Below, piece by piece: positions 54,338 through 62,535 of a stretch of 64,000 nucleotides of DNA. The translations under genes were made by a program, and so were the position numbers. How positions within the stretch are numbered: the stretch's first letter is position 1; the number at the start of each line of letters is the position of its first letter. Source of the stretch: JAGNZR01 sp051656905 (GTDB lineage Bacteria > Fusobacteriota > Fusobacteriia > Fusobacteriales > Fusobacteriaceae); assembly GCA_051656905.1 (NCBI GenBank), contig JBOFJQ010000002.1:1-64000 (forward strand), in the 5' to 3' direction. The notes beneath the pieces are model-generated. The model was not told where the DNA came from. It was given only the letters and a program-made list of their open reading frames with translations, and did no database searches.

Positions 54338-54343
54338 TATAAT
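54338..54343 (+). promoter_or_regulatory. Probable -10 of pstS
   Basis: TATAAT 24 bp after the last Pho repeat and about 46 bp before the pstS start, with no good -35 hexamer, as expected for an activator-dependent promoter. Confidence 0.55.
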
Positions 54344-54389
54344 GTCAAATAGTTTAGTTTAATCTATTAAAAATTTTAAGGAGGATTTT

Positions 54390-55211
54390 ATGAAAAAGTT
54401 TTTTATCACATTTTTATCTTTAACATTATTTGTAAATAGTTTTGCAGCTAAAATAATTCAAATTAAAGGTTCTGATACAATTTTAAGTACTTCTCAAAGT
54501 ATTGCAGAAGAATATATGATGACTCATAAAGGAGCTAAAATAGCCGTTGTAGGTGGAGGAAGTGGAGTTGGTATTTCTTCTTTAATTAATGGAACTAATG
54601 ATATTGCAATGTCTTCTAGAGATATTAAAAAATCAGAAATAGAAGAAGCAGCAAAAAAAGGATTAAAAGTTAGAGAGATTCCTATTGGTTTCGACGGAAT
54701 TACAATTGTAACAAATAAAGATAACACAGTAAAAAATATCTCTTCAAATGATTTAGGAAAAATATATAGAGGGGAAATTAAAAACTGGAAAGAACTTGGT
54801 GGAAAAGACGCACAAATTGTTGTTTTATCTAGAGACTCTTCATCTGGTACACATGAATTTTTTAAAGAATCTATAGTTAGAGAGGGTAACTCTAAAGGTA
54901 CGCAAGAATACGGTCCTCAAACGCTTTATATGCCTTCTAACGAAGCAATTAAACAAGAAATACTTGCTAATAAAAATTCTATTGGATACATGGGAATGGG
55001 ATATGTTGATTCTACTTTAAACTCTTTAACAGTTAATGATGTAGCTCCTACTATTGATAATGTTTTAACTAAAAAATATCCAATCTCTAGAGCTGTATTT
55101 TGGATAGCAAATGAAACTGTATCTAAAGAGGTACAAGATGTAATCGACTATGCTCTATCTCCAGCAGGACAAGATATAGTTAAATCAGAAGGTTTTGTTC
55201 CAGTGAAATAA
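54390..55211 (+). CDS. pstS: Phosphate-binding protein PstS
   Basis: 273 aa, periplasmic phosphate-binding protein. Signal peptide KKFFITFLSLTLFVNSFAA without a lipobox, so soluble in the periplasm. Phosphate contacts: IKGSDTILSTSQSIAEEYM, VGGGSGVGISSLI, IAMSSRDIK and the VLSRDSSSGTHEFF loop. SD AGGAGG. Divergent from pstCAB-phoU and followed by phoB-phoR, so the whole phosphate system is in one place. Confidence 0.96.
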   Translation: MKKFFITFLSLTLFVNSFAAKIIQIKGSDTILSTSQSIAEEYMMTHKGAKIAVVGGGSGVGISSLINGTNDIAMSSRDIKKSEIEEAAKKGLKVREIPIGFDGITIVTNKDNTVKNISSNDLGKIYRGEIKNWKELGGKDAQIVVLSRDSSSGTHEFFKESIVREGNSKGTQEYGPQTLYMPSNEAIKQEILANKNSIGYMGMGYVDSTLNSLTVNDVAPTIDNVLTKKYPISRAVFWIANETVSKEVQDVIDYALSPAGQDIVKSEGFVPVK

Positions 55212-55225
55212 TTTTTTAAAATAAG

Positions 55226-55250
55226 AGGTTAATTAAAAAATAATTAACCT
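55226..55250 (+). terminator. Terminator of pstS
   Basis: AGGTTAATTA (55226-55235) pairs with 55241-55250, loop of 5 nt, followed by TTTTTT. phoB therefore needs its own promoter or read-through; TATAAT-like sequence lies near 55310-55316. Confidence 0.88.
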
Positions 55251-55390
55251 TTTTTATTTACCAAAATTTTATTTAAAAATTTTACTTTTTACTAGTCTAT
55301 CAATAATGTATAATATAATATATATTTTTATAAATAATTAAGTAATTTAATTTTATATAAATTTAATTATTATAAAAAAAGGAGATGAAA

Positions 55391-56095
55391 ATGAAAGCTT
55401 TAATAATTGAAGATGATATAGAAATCCAGAATCTTTTGAAATATTTTTTTACAAAAAATGGATTTGAAGTGGAGGTTTCATCTAATGGTCTAGAAGGATT
55501 AAAAGCGTTAAAGAAATTTAATCCAAATATTATAATTCTAGATTTAATGCTCCCTGCATTAGATGGAAAAAACTTTACAAAAATTGTGCGAGAGATGCCT
55601 GAAGAATACGGTAATCCTCCAATTATAATGTTAACTGCTAAAACAGAAATAGAAGATGTCCTAGAAGGGTTAAACCTAGGTGCTAATGACTATATAAAAA
55701 AACCATTTGATCCTAGAGAAGTGGTTATCAGAGCTAAAAAATTATGTGAATCTAACTCTGATCAGATTATCAGTAATGTTAATACTCCAAATTCATCTAT
55801 ACATAAACTAGAAGAATTAGAAGTTGACGAGAGAAAAAGACAAGTTTTATTTAAAAAAAGAGAGATTGACCTTTCTAAAAAAGAGTATGATTTACTTTTA
55901 CTTTTCCTTAATAATAAGGGGTTGGTATTGACTAGAGAAAAAATTTTAGACTACGTTTGGGGAACTGATTATTTTTCTGGTGATAGAAGTGTAGACGTTT
56001 ATATTTCAAAACTTAGAGAAAAAATTCCCACTCTTTCACAATATATAAAAACTTTAAAAGGAGTTGGTTACAAATTAGAAGAAAGGAAAGAATAG
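55391..56095 (+). CDS. phoB: OmpR/PhoB-type response regulator, probable PhoB
   Basis: 234 aa from ATG 55391 (6 nt after GGAG; the ATG at 55385 abuts the SD). Receiver domain with acidic pocket IEDD, phosphoacceptor Asp51 in IILDLMLPALDG and conserved Lys in MLTAK; C-terminal winged helix with LVLTREKILDYVWGTDYFSG and RSVDVYISKLREKI. Location between pstS and the kinase indicates control of phosphate genes. Confidence 0.92.
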   Translation: MKALIIEDDIEIQNLLKYFFTKNGFEVEVSSNGLEGLKALKKFNPNIIILDLMLPALDGKNFTKIVREMPEEYGNPPIIMLTAKTEIEDVLEGLNLGANDYIKKPFDPREVVIRAKKLCESNSDQIISNVNTPNSSIHKLEELEVDERKRQVLFKKREIDLSKKEYDLLLLFLNNKGLVLTREKILDYVWGTDYFSGDRSVDVYISKLREKIPTLSQYIKTLKGVGYKLEERKE

Positions 56096-57774
56096 GATTT
56101 TTTTTAATTCTAATCATAGAAGCTATTTTTATAACTATAAACTACTCTCTTATTTCAAAGCTTTATATTGAAGATTTAAAACTTAACTTAAGTCATGAAT
56201 CTATTCTTGCTATAGATAATGCTAAAAATCAAAATATTCTAGCAATGCATATTCCTTTTAATAGTATCTCTAGTCGTTTTACACTTATTAATGACAAAGG
56301 ATTTGTTATTTATGACTCTGATGAACATAACCGTGAATCAAGCCTTGACAATCATCTTAATAGAGATGAAATTAAAGAAGCTTTTATTTCTGGAACTGGG
56401 TTTTCCATTAGAAAAAGTGATACTCAAAATGTAAAAAAAGCTTATTATGCTTCATCTTTTTCAGATGTTGCTGGAAATAAATTCTACTTTAGAGTTTCAC
56501 AAAATTTTTATAGAACTGAAAGTGAATTATCAAAAATTTTAATTTTAAACTTAATCTTCTTTTTTATTTTAAATTTTAGTATCCATACTTTATATAAAGA
56601 TTATTTGAAAAAAGATTTGATTGAAAAACTTTATAAAATAAAGTCTTTTTTAGAATTAGGAACTAACTTAAAAGAAAAATCTCCTTATTTCAAAGGGGAT
56701 AAATGGTTACGTGAATTTTGGAAAGTAGCTGAAAACTGGCAATCTGAAAACCTAAAAACTTTAAAAGCATTAAATAATGAGAAAGCTCTTCTTAATACTG
56801 TAATTTTTTCTGTGGATATGTCTATCACACTTATCGACAAGAATTTTAAAATTATTTTAAAAAATTCCTCATTAAACTATTTGTTTGAAGAAAAAATCAT
56901 TGATATTTTTTCTTCAATTAAAAACATTGAAGTTTTAAACGTAATTAAAAATTTCAGTAGCGAAAATTTAGATACGGTAACTAGTGAAATTTATTTAAAT
57001 GAATATAAAAAATTCTTTTTAATCACTATTAAACATCTCCCAGAGCAAAATCAGTCTCTGTTATTAATTAAAGATATCACACTTATTAGAGAACTTGTTG
57101 AGATACAGAAAAAATTTATAAGTAATGTCAGTCATGAACTGAAAACTCCCTTAACTAATATTAAAGGTTATTTAATTGCTTTAGAAGACGCTCCTGAAGA
57201 ATTAAAAGCTAATTTTTTCTCAACAATTCATAATAATATTGATAAATTAGAAAATAATATTATGGACTTTCTTGCTATTTCAAAACTTGAAAATTCTAAT
57301 ATACTAAATTTAGAAGATATAAATTGGAATAGAATAAAAACTGATCTTAATGAATCGATGTTATCTTTATTAAATAAAAAAAATGGAAAGTTAAACTTTA
57401 TAATTCATCATCCAGCTGAACCATTTATAAAGACTGACTATGATAAATTTAAACTAATTATGAAGAACCTTGTTGAAAATGGATTTATTTATAATAACTC
57501 TCAAAACCCTGAAGTCACTGTTAGCATTACTGAAAGTTTAACTAAATATTTAATTATAATTTCTGATAACGGAATAGGAATTGATGACACTCAACTTGAT
57601 AAAGTTTTTGAAAGATTTTATCGTGTTGATGAAGCTAGAACTACTAACTTATCAGGAACTGGCCTTGGGCTTTCTATTGTAAAAGAGAGCATTGATAGAC
57701 TTCACGGTGATTTAAAAGTATCATCTCAACTAAATTTAGGCACTACATTTACTATTAGTTTACCTAAAAATTAA
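56092..57774 (+). CDS. phoR: Sensor histidine kinase, probable PhoR, with non-canonical start
   Basis: About 560 aa if translation starts at ATA 56092, which overlaps the phoB stop as ATAG. The first ATG in frame (56245) would remove the whole first TM helix GFFLILIIEAIFITINYSL; no ATG, GTG or TTG exists in frame from the stop at 56014 to 56245. An ATT at 56074 (giving MRRKERIG) is the alternative. Domains: TM1 (about 2-22), extracytoplasmic sensor, TM2 (about 149-166), PAS-like region (about 235-331), HisKA with His348 in FISNVSHELKTPLTNIKGY, and ATPase motifs NLVENGF, DNGIGID, GTGLGLSIVKES. Partner of PhoB. Confidence 0.9.
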   Translation: MGFFLILIIEAIFITINYSLISKLYIEDLKLNLSHESILAIDNAKNQNILAMHIPFNSISSRFTLINDKGFVIYDSDEHNRESSLDNHLNRDEIKEAFISGTGFSIRKSDTQNVKKAYYASSFSDVAGNKFYFRVSQNFYRTESELSKILILNLIFFFILNFSIHTLYKDYLKKDLIEKLYKIKSFLELGTNLKEKSPYFKGDKWLREFWKVAENWQSENLKTLKALNNEKALLNTVIFSVDMSITLIDKNFKIILKNSSLNYLFEEKIIDIFSSIKNIEVLNVIKNFSSENLDTVTSEIYLNEYKKFFLITIKHLPEQNQSLLLIKDITLIRELVEIQKKFISNVSHELKTPLTNIKGYLIALEDAPEELKANFFSTIHNNIDKLENNIMDFLAISKLENSNILNLEDINWNRIKTDLNESMLSLLNKKNGKLNFIIHHPAEPFIKTDYDKFKLIMKNLVENGFIYNNSQNPEVTVSITESLTKYLIIISDNGIGIDDTQLDKVFERFYRVDEARTTNLSGTGLGLSIVKESIDRLHGDLKVSSQLNLGTTFTISLPKN

Positions 57775-57800
57775 ATTTTAATAAAAAATTTTATTTCTAA

Positions 57801-57837
57801 AAAAAAAGTAGAACTAAGTTTAAGTTCTACTTTTTTT
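57801..57837. terminator. Bidirectional terminator between phoR and the aminotransferase gene
   Basis: AAAAAAAGTAGAACT (57801-57815) pairs exactly with 57823-57837, loop of 7 nt, T-runs in both directions. Confidence 0.93.
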
Positions 57838-57888
57838 ATCTTATTTATTTAGTTATTTAATTATTTAAATTTCTAAAATTCTAAAAAT

Positions 57889-59031
57889 TTAAAAATTTAA
57901 AGATTCTATTCTATCAAAAACTTCTTTCAATGTATCTAAATCAACAATTAAAGACATTCTTATATGCTTATCTGAACCAAAATAAGTTCCTTGAAGCACT
58001 TTAATACCCTTTTCAGCATATAATAATTCAGAAAATTCCGCTGATGATAAATTTGATTTTTCAATATTAACAAATAAATATATTCCACCACTAGGCTTTA
58101 CCATACTTAAGAAATCAATATTGTTTATCCTCTCCCACGCATAATCTATCCTCTCTTTAAATACCTTTGGAAGTTCACTCTTTATCCTCTTATGATTCTT
58201 TAGAGCTGATATAGCCGCTCTTTGAGCAACCGAGCATGTAGAGTATACTATACTTTCATTTATATTATTTGCACAGTCTACAATCTCTTTTAGACCTAAG
58301 ATATATGCTACTCTCCAACCTGTCATAGCAAAATTCTTTGAAAAGCTACAAACAACCATTGTTCTTTTATCCATATCTGGAAGAGTATAAATAGGTATAA
58401 AAGGGGTATCAAAACTATAATAATCATAAATATCATCTGCTATAACTAGTAAATCATATTTTTCTGAAATCTCTTTTATGATATTTAAACTGTCCATTGT
58501 GTAACAAGCACCTGTTGGATTAGATGGGGTATTTACTATAATAGCCTTCGTCTTTTTAGTTATTTTCTCTTCTAAACTAGCTTTTGCAATTTGAAATCCA
58601 TCTTCTTCTAAAAGTTCCACTACAACTGGAACTCCTCCTGCTAATTTAATTTGCTCTTTATATACTGGAAAATATGGTGAGAATATTATTACTTCATCAT
58701 CTGTATCTACTATACTTTGAAGTATTAAATACATTCCATGACATCCCCCACTTACTACGAAAATATTTTCAGCATCAACATTATAATTTTTAAAGTTCTC
58801 GTTATGATATTGTGCTATATTTTCTCTTAATTCTAAATAACCTAAAGAATTTGTATAGTGAGTATGCCCTTCTAGAGCATCTTGAAAAGCATCTTTAATA
58901 ACAACTTCATCAGTATGGCAATCTATGTCTCCCATACTTAAATCAATTAGTTTTCCTTCGAACTTTGTTGGAGCAACTGAATTACACATTCCAGATCCCC
59001 TATTTATATGTTTATCTGCTATAAATTTCAT
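57889..59031 (-). CDS. Class I/II PLP-dependent aminotransferase in amino-acid transporter operon
   Basis: 380 aa from ATG 59031 (GAGAGG, 8-nt gap). Fold-type I: GDIDCHTDEVVIKDAF, HTHYTNSLGYLELREN, IIVNTPSNPTGACY, IADDIYDYYSFD, and the PLP Lys in CSFSKNFAMTGWRVAYI. The group includes aspartate, aromatic and arginine:pyruvate aminotransferases; the substrate cannot be read from sequence. Its stop-to-start gap to the binding protein gene is 15 bp, so it is expressed with the transporter and may transaminate the imported amino acid (inference). Confidence 0.9.
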   Translation of the reverse strand: MKFIADKHINRGSGMCNSVAPTKFEGKLIDLSMGDIDCHTDEVVIKDAFQDALEGHTHYTNSLGYLELRENIAQYHNENFKNYNVDAENIFVVSGGCHGMYLILQSIVDTDDEVIIFSPYFPVYKEQIKLAGGVPVVVELLEEDGFQIAKASLEEKITKKTKAIIVNTPSNPTGACYTMDSLNIIKEISEKYDLLVIADDIYDYYSFDTPFIPIYTLPDMDKRTMVVCSFSKNFAMTGWRVAYILGLKEIVDCANNINESIVYSTCSVAQRAAISALKNHKRIKSELPKVFKERIDYAWERINNIDFLSMVKPSGGIYLFVNIEKSNLSSAEFSELLYAEKGIKVLQGTYFGSDKHIRMSLIVDLDTLKEVFDRIESLNF

Positions 59032-59046
59032 AGTTAACACCTCTCA

Positions 59047-59781
59047 TTAAATTTTGTGTTTTTTAGCTAATGCCTCTATTGTTCCGTCTTTTTTCATCTC
59101 TTCAATAGTTTCGTTTATTTTTTGTAATACTGCCTTATCAAACTTCTTGTTAAATACTATTGCTTTTGAATCCCCTTCTAATTTTCCTACTAATGTTACT
59201 CCTGGATTAGCATTTATAAAGCTATCAGCAACAGAATCATCAACAAGTACTCCATCTAATTTTCCAGATTTTAAATCTAAAACAGCAATAGCTGGCGTTC
59301 CATAAGTTACAACTGTTGAACCCTCAATCCCGTTAGCTACACTCTCTTGAGTTGTCCCAAGTTGCACTCCATATTTTTTACCTTTGATATCATTCATATC
59401 AGCAATTCTTTTGTCCACAGTTAAAAAACTTATAGGTGAATCTAAGTATGGTACTGAAAAATCAACTGCTTTTAATCTTTCAGGTGTAATTGTAAAAGCT
59501 GCTATTGATATATCAATTTTACCACTGTTAAGCGCTGGAATTATACCATCAAAACTCATATCGCTCCATTGAATTTCAATTCCTGCTCTCTTTGCAACTT
59601 CATTCATAAGATCAATATCAAACCCTACAAGTTTTCCATTTTCAAGATATTCAAAAGGTGCATATTCAGCATTTGTTCCTACATAGTAAACTTTTTTCTC
59701 CACTTTTTTCTCTTCTTTTTGTCCACATCCTACAAAAACTACACTTAATATTAAAGATATAACTAATAATAATTTTTTCAT
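59047..59781 (-). CDS. Polar amino-acid ABC transporter substrate-binding lipoprotein
   Basis: 244 aa. Lipobox VFVGC with Cys19, then KVYYVGTNAEYAPFEYLENG, VGFDIDLMNEVAKRAGIE and GIIPALNSGKIDISIAAFT. Shares long identical stretches (YVGTNAEYAPFEYLEN, KKYGVQLGTTQE, IAVLDLKS) with the argG-linked protein at 37343-38104. Forms a complete importer with the ATPase and permease genes upstream. Ligand probably arginine or another polar amino acid (inference from leader and paralog). Confidence 0.94.
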   Translation of the reverse strand: MKKLLLVISLILSVVFVGCGQKEEKKVEKKVYYVGTNAEYAPFEYLENGKLVGFDIDLMNEVAKRAGIEIQWSDMSFDGIIPALNSGKIDISIAAFTITPERLKAVDFSVPYLDSPISFLTVDKRIADMNDIKGKKYGVQLGTTQESVANGIEGSTVVTYGTPAIAVLDLKSGKLDGVLVDDSVADSFINANPGVTLVGKLEGDSKAIVFNKKFDKAVLQKINETIEEMKKDGTIEALAKKHKI

Positions 59782-59851
59782 AATATTCTTCTCCTTTTTA
59801 TCTTTTATTTTTTTATTTTTCCTAGATTCATACTATTTTCTTAATTTTTTT

Positions 59852-60580
59852 CTAATGATTCAGAACTTTATTTAAGAAATCCTGTGTTCTATAATGTTTT
59901 GGATTATTAAATATATTTTCAGGAATATCATCTTCTAAAATGAATCCATGATCCATAAACAATACTCTTGTAGCTACATTTCTTGCAAAACTCATTTCAT
60001 GAGTTACAATTACCATTGTCATTCCATCTTTTGCTAAGTTTTTCATAACTTCTAAAACTTCATTTACCATTTCAGGATCAAGAGCAGAAGTTGGTTCATC
60101 AAACAACATAAAATCTGGTTCCATTGCTAAAGCTCTTGCTATGGCAACCCTTTGCTTTTGTCCTCCAGATAATTTATTTGGATAAACATCTGCTTTGCTC
60201 TCTAATCCAACTTTCTTTAATAAATCTAACGATAATTTTCTTATCTCTTCTGGATTAGATTTTTTTGATTTTATTGGTGACAACATAAGGTTCTCTAACA
60301 CTGTTTTATGTGGAAATAAATTGAAGTTTTGAAATACCATTCCTATTTTTTTTCTTACTTCATTAATATCAGTTTTTGAATCATTTATGTCTTTTCCCAT
60401 AAAATATATGCTTCCATCTGAAGCCTCTTCCAATCTATTTAGACATCTTAAAAAAGTAGATTTTCCACTTCCAGAAGGACCTATTACAGCCACAACTTCA
60501 CCTTTTTTAATTTCTAAATTTATTTTTTTTAATACTTCTAATTTACCATAATTCTTCTTTAAATTTTCAACCTTAATCAT
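59852..60580 (-). CDS. Polar amino-acid ABC transporter ATP-binding protein
   Basis: 242 aa, GlnQ/HisP/ArtP type. Walker A GPSGSGKSTFLRCLNRLEE, VFQNFNLFPHKTVLENLMLSP, signature LSGGQKQRVAIARALAMEP, Walker B LFDEPTSALDPEMV, and VTHEMSFARNVATRVLFMDHG. Overlaps the permease gene by 8 bp. Energises the transporter with the binding protein 70 bp downstream and perhaps the orphan binding protein of the argG operon. Confidence 0.96.
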   Translation of the reverse strand: MIKVENLKKNYGKLEVLKKINLEIKKGEVVAVIGPSGSGKSTFLRCLNRLEEASDGSIYFMGKDINDSKTDINEVRKKIGMVFQNFNLFPHKTVLENLMLSPIKSKKSNPEEIRKLSLDLLKKVGLESKADVYPNKLSGGQKQRVAIARALAMEPDFMLFDEPTSALDPEMVNEVLEVMKNLAKDGMTMVIVTHEMSFARNVATRVLFMDHGFILEDDIPENIFNNPKHYRTQDFLNKVLNH

Positions 60581-61283
60581 TCTCGTTCAATCTCCCTTCA
60601 ATTCTTCTCATAAACTTAGTAAAAAGAGATGTTAATACTAAGTATATTAAACCTACTGCTAATAATGGTTCAAAAGCTCTATATGTTTGGCTTGTAATTA
60701 TACTTGCAGAACGTAATAAATCTACTCCACCAATAAATCCTACAATAGATGTCTCTTTTAAAAGAGTTATAAACTCACTAACTAAAGTTGGTAATATTTT
60801 TTTTACCGCTTGAGGTAAAATAACTTCTTTCATAGCTACAGAATAACTCATTCCTAACGAACGAGCTGCTTCAAACTGACCTTTGTCTAATCCTTGAATT
60901 CCTGCTCTTATAATCTCTGCAACATAACTTGCTGAATTTAATCCAAATGCAATACTGGCAATTAATAAAATAGGAGTATTTCTTAATGAACCTACAAAAA
61001 CAACGTTAGCTAAAATCATAAGCTGAACTATTGCAGGTGTTCCTCTAACTACATCAATATAAACCAGTGCAATCCAATTTATTGGATTAAAATTTTTATA
61101 TCTTTCGATATTCTTTAGGGGATAAAATTGTGAAAGTCTCATAATTGATAACCCGGTTCCTATAACTACCCCTAATATTGTTGAAAGTAATGTTACATTA
61201 ACTGAAAATATTAACCCCTTAATAATATATAAGTATCTATTCCCATCAACAAATACAGTTTTTAAAATCTCTAAATAATTCAT
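60573..61283 (-). CDS. Polar amino-acid ABC transporter permease
   Basis: 236 aa from ATG 61283, behind GGAGAG; a longer frame to 61349 would run through the terminator hairpin and is rejected. HisM/GlnP-like with TM segments at about 20-45, 90-115 and 190-215; the EAA loop is GQFEAARSLGMSYSVAMKEVILPQAVKKILP (quoted in parts: GQFEAARSLGMSYSVAMKEV) and VDVVRGTPAIVQLM precedes it. Single permease gene, so probably a homodimer. First gene after the predicted attenuator. Confidence 0.94.
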   Translation of the reverse strand: MNYLEILKTVFVDGNRYLYIIKGLIFSVNVTLLSTILGVVIGTGLSIMRLSQFYPLKNIERYKNFNPINWIALVYIDVVRGTPAIVQLMILANVVFVGSLRNTPILLIASIAFGLNSASYVAEIIRAGIQGLDKGQFEAARSLGMSYSVAMKEVILPQAVKKILPTLVSEFITLLKETSIVGFIGGVDLLRSASIITSQTYRAFEPLLAVGLIYLVLTSLFTKFMRRIEGRLNEND

Positions 61284-61325
61284 ACAACTCTCCAATCTTA
61301 AATTTTTATAAAAAATAAAAAAAAT

Positions 61326-61357
61326 AAAAAAACGCAGTAATGTTCTCATTACTGCGT
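61326..61357 (-). terminator. Intrinsic terminator upstream of the amino-acid transporter operon
   Basis: Minus strand ACGCAGTAATG (61357-61347), loop AGAA, CATTACTGCGT (61342-61332), then six T. It lies between the leader promoter and the first gene, about 45 nt before ATG 61283, as in the argG leader. Confidence 0.92.
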
Positions 61358-61662
61358 AAATCTTCTAATAATAAATTTAATTTTAAATGGTAAAACAATA
61401 AAAATCTTTTGCTCTGGTATTTTTATGTACAGACTTATACACCTAAAAATTTAAGGACAAACAAACAATTTATAATTTTATATTAAAATTTATCTCAGCC
61501 CTAATCAATAGGGTTGATATTTATTAAGTAACGATACAGTAACTTGAAATTTTTAATTAAGGATTAAAATAAAAACTATAAACACTGTTTAGAGCTTTAT
61601 TTATTGGGTTATGAAATTACCTGCTCCTTAAAAAAAACTTTTTAGCCACTTAGTATCCTCCT
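61347..61662 (-). promoter_or_regulatory. Predicted attenuator leader RNA of the amino-acid transporter operon
   Basis: From the leader-peptide SD to the terminator. GTTACTGTA (61543-61535) can pair with CAGTAAT (61354-61348) in the terminator's 5' arm, excluding the terminator; the same two sequences occur in the argG leader. The leader-peptide region can pair with flanks of GTTACTGTA: TTAAGGA (61631-61625, covering Arg codon 8) with TCCTTAA (61563-61557), and TAAGTGGC (61652-61645) with GTTACTTA (61532-61525). Other local hairpins lie at about 61490-61515 and 61395-61425. Hand-paired only. Confidence 0.65.
61617..61649 (-). CDS. Leader peptide MAKKFFLRSR upstream of the amino-acid transporter
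   Basis: Ten codons from GTG 61649 to TAA, 7 nt after AGGAGG (61657-61662). Contains AGG AGC AGG (Arg-Ser-Arg) at codons 8-10. Like the argG leader peptide it begins GTG, has K and aromatic residues at 4-6, and reads FLR at positions 6-8. The coincidence of spacing, start codon, length and peptide between two distant loci argues that it is translated. Confidence 0.7.
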   Translation of the reverse strand: MAKKFFLRSR

Positions 61663-61677
61663 CTTTATTTTTTAGTT

Positions 61678-61706
61678 ATAGTAACATACAAAAAATAAAA
61701 AAGCAA
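61678..61706 (-). promoter_or_regulatory. Promoter of the transporter leader
   Basis: Minus strand TTGCTT (61701-61706), 17-nt spacer, TACTAT (61678-61683), placing the transcript start about 10 nt before the leader AGGAGG, as at argG. Confidence 0.65.
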
Positions 61707-61723
61707 TATTTTTTATTAAATAT

Positions 61724-62443
61724 TTATAAATTATTTACTTCAAAAATAGTTTTCATTGTTGATAACTCCTCTATAACATCTAGAGTAGCAATATGTTTTG
61801 GCATGCTTAATGTGTAGCATATTTTATTATTTTTTGAATCTTTTTTTATTTTTCTTACTTTAATATCTAAATTTTTAAATATTTCATACGTATCTACTAT
61901 ATTTTCTTCAATATCTAATTCGCCGTTATATGTTATCTCTATTTTTTGTGTGAAATTTTTTTCGATTACTGTTTTTTCAAATTTTTTCAAAATCCCTAAA
62001 ACAATAATTACTGCAACTCCTGCAGGAATTGCAATGTTATAGAATCCCCATCCTATACCTATTCCTATACACCCTGTAGCCCATATAGAGGCTGCAGTTG
62101 TAAGTCCTGCTACCATTTTCTTCTCTCTTAAAATTGATCCTGCTCCTAGAAAACCTATCCCACTTATAACTTGAGCTGCCATTCTTCCTAAATCTGTTTT
62201 TATAACTTGATTCGATACAGGATTTGCAATAGCAAATTTCACTATATTTATTCTTAACTCATCTTGAGTAAGAGAAATTATTGCCGCTCCTAAGCAAACA
62301 AGAATATGCGTTCTAAATCCTGCTGGTCTATTATGAGAACTTCTTTCATAACCAATTATTCCCCCGATTATTATAGCGGTAACTATTCTTAAAATAATAC
62401 TGCTTAACTCCAATTCCAATGTAAATACTTCAAACAACTGCAT
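61724..62443 (-). CDS. MgtC/SapB-family membrane protein
   Basis: 239 aa. N-terminal membrane domain with four to five TM segments carrying the MgtC signature: IIGGIIGYERSSHNRPAGFRTHILVCLGAA and SGIGFLGAGSILREKKMVAGLTTAASIWATGCIGI (key pieces GYERSSHNRPAGFRTH, GIGFLGAGSI, GLTTAASIWA). The C-terminal cytosolic part (about 165-239) is a small ACT-like domain. MgtC proteins modulate the F1Fo-ATPase or Mg2+/phosphate homeostasis. SD GGAAGGGGGG. Separate from the transporter operon. Confidence 0.92.
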   Translation of the reverse strand: MQLFEVFTLELELSSIILRIVTAIIIGGIIGYERSSHNRPAGFRTHILVCLGAAIISLTQDELRINIVKFAIANPVSNQVIKTDLGRMAAQVISGIGFLGAGSILREKKMVAGLTTAASIWATGCIGIGIGWGFYNIAIPAGVAVIIVLGILKKFEKTVIEKNFTQKIEITYNGELDIEENIVDTYEIFKNLDIKVRKIKKDSKNNKICYTLSMPKHIATLDVIEELSTMKTIFEVNNL

Positions 62444-62535
62444 GTCCCCCCTTCCCTAATTTTTATCAAAAATACTAATATATCTTTTATAATATAGATA
62501 TTATCACACTTCCTTGTTAATTCCACACTTAAATT

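Noticed and set aside
60573..61349. Longer permease frame beginning at 61349
   Set aside because: It would start inside the terminator hairpin and lacks a ribosome site; ATG 61283 has GGAGAG and gives the normal N-terminus.
61358..61670. Lysine, SAM or T-box riboswitch in the transporter leader
   Set aside because: No L-box, S-box or T-box conserved core is visible, and the shared leader peptide with the argG leader explains the region better. A covariance search would settle it.
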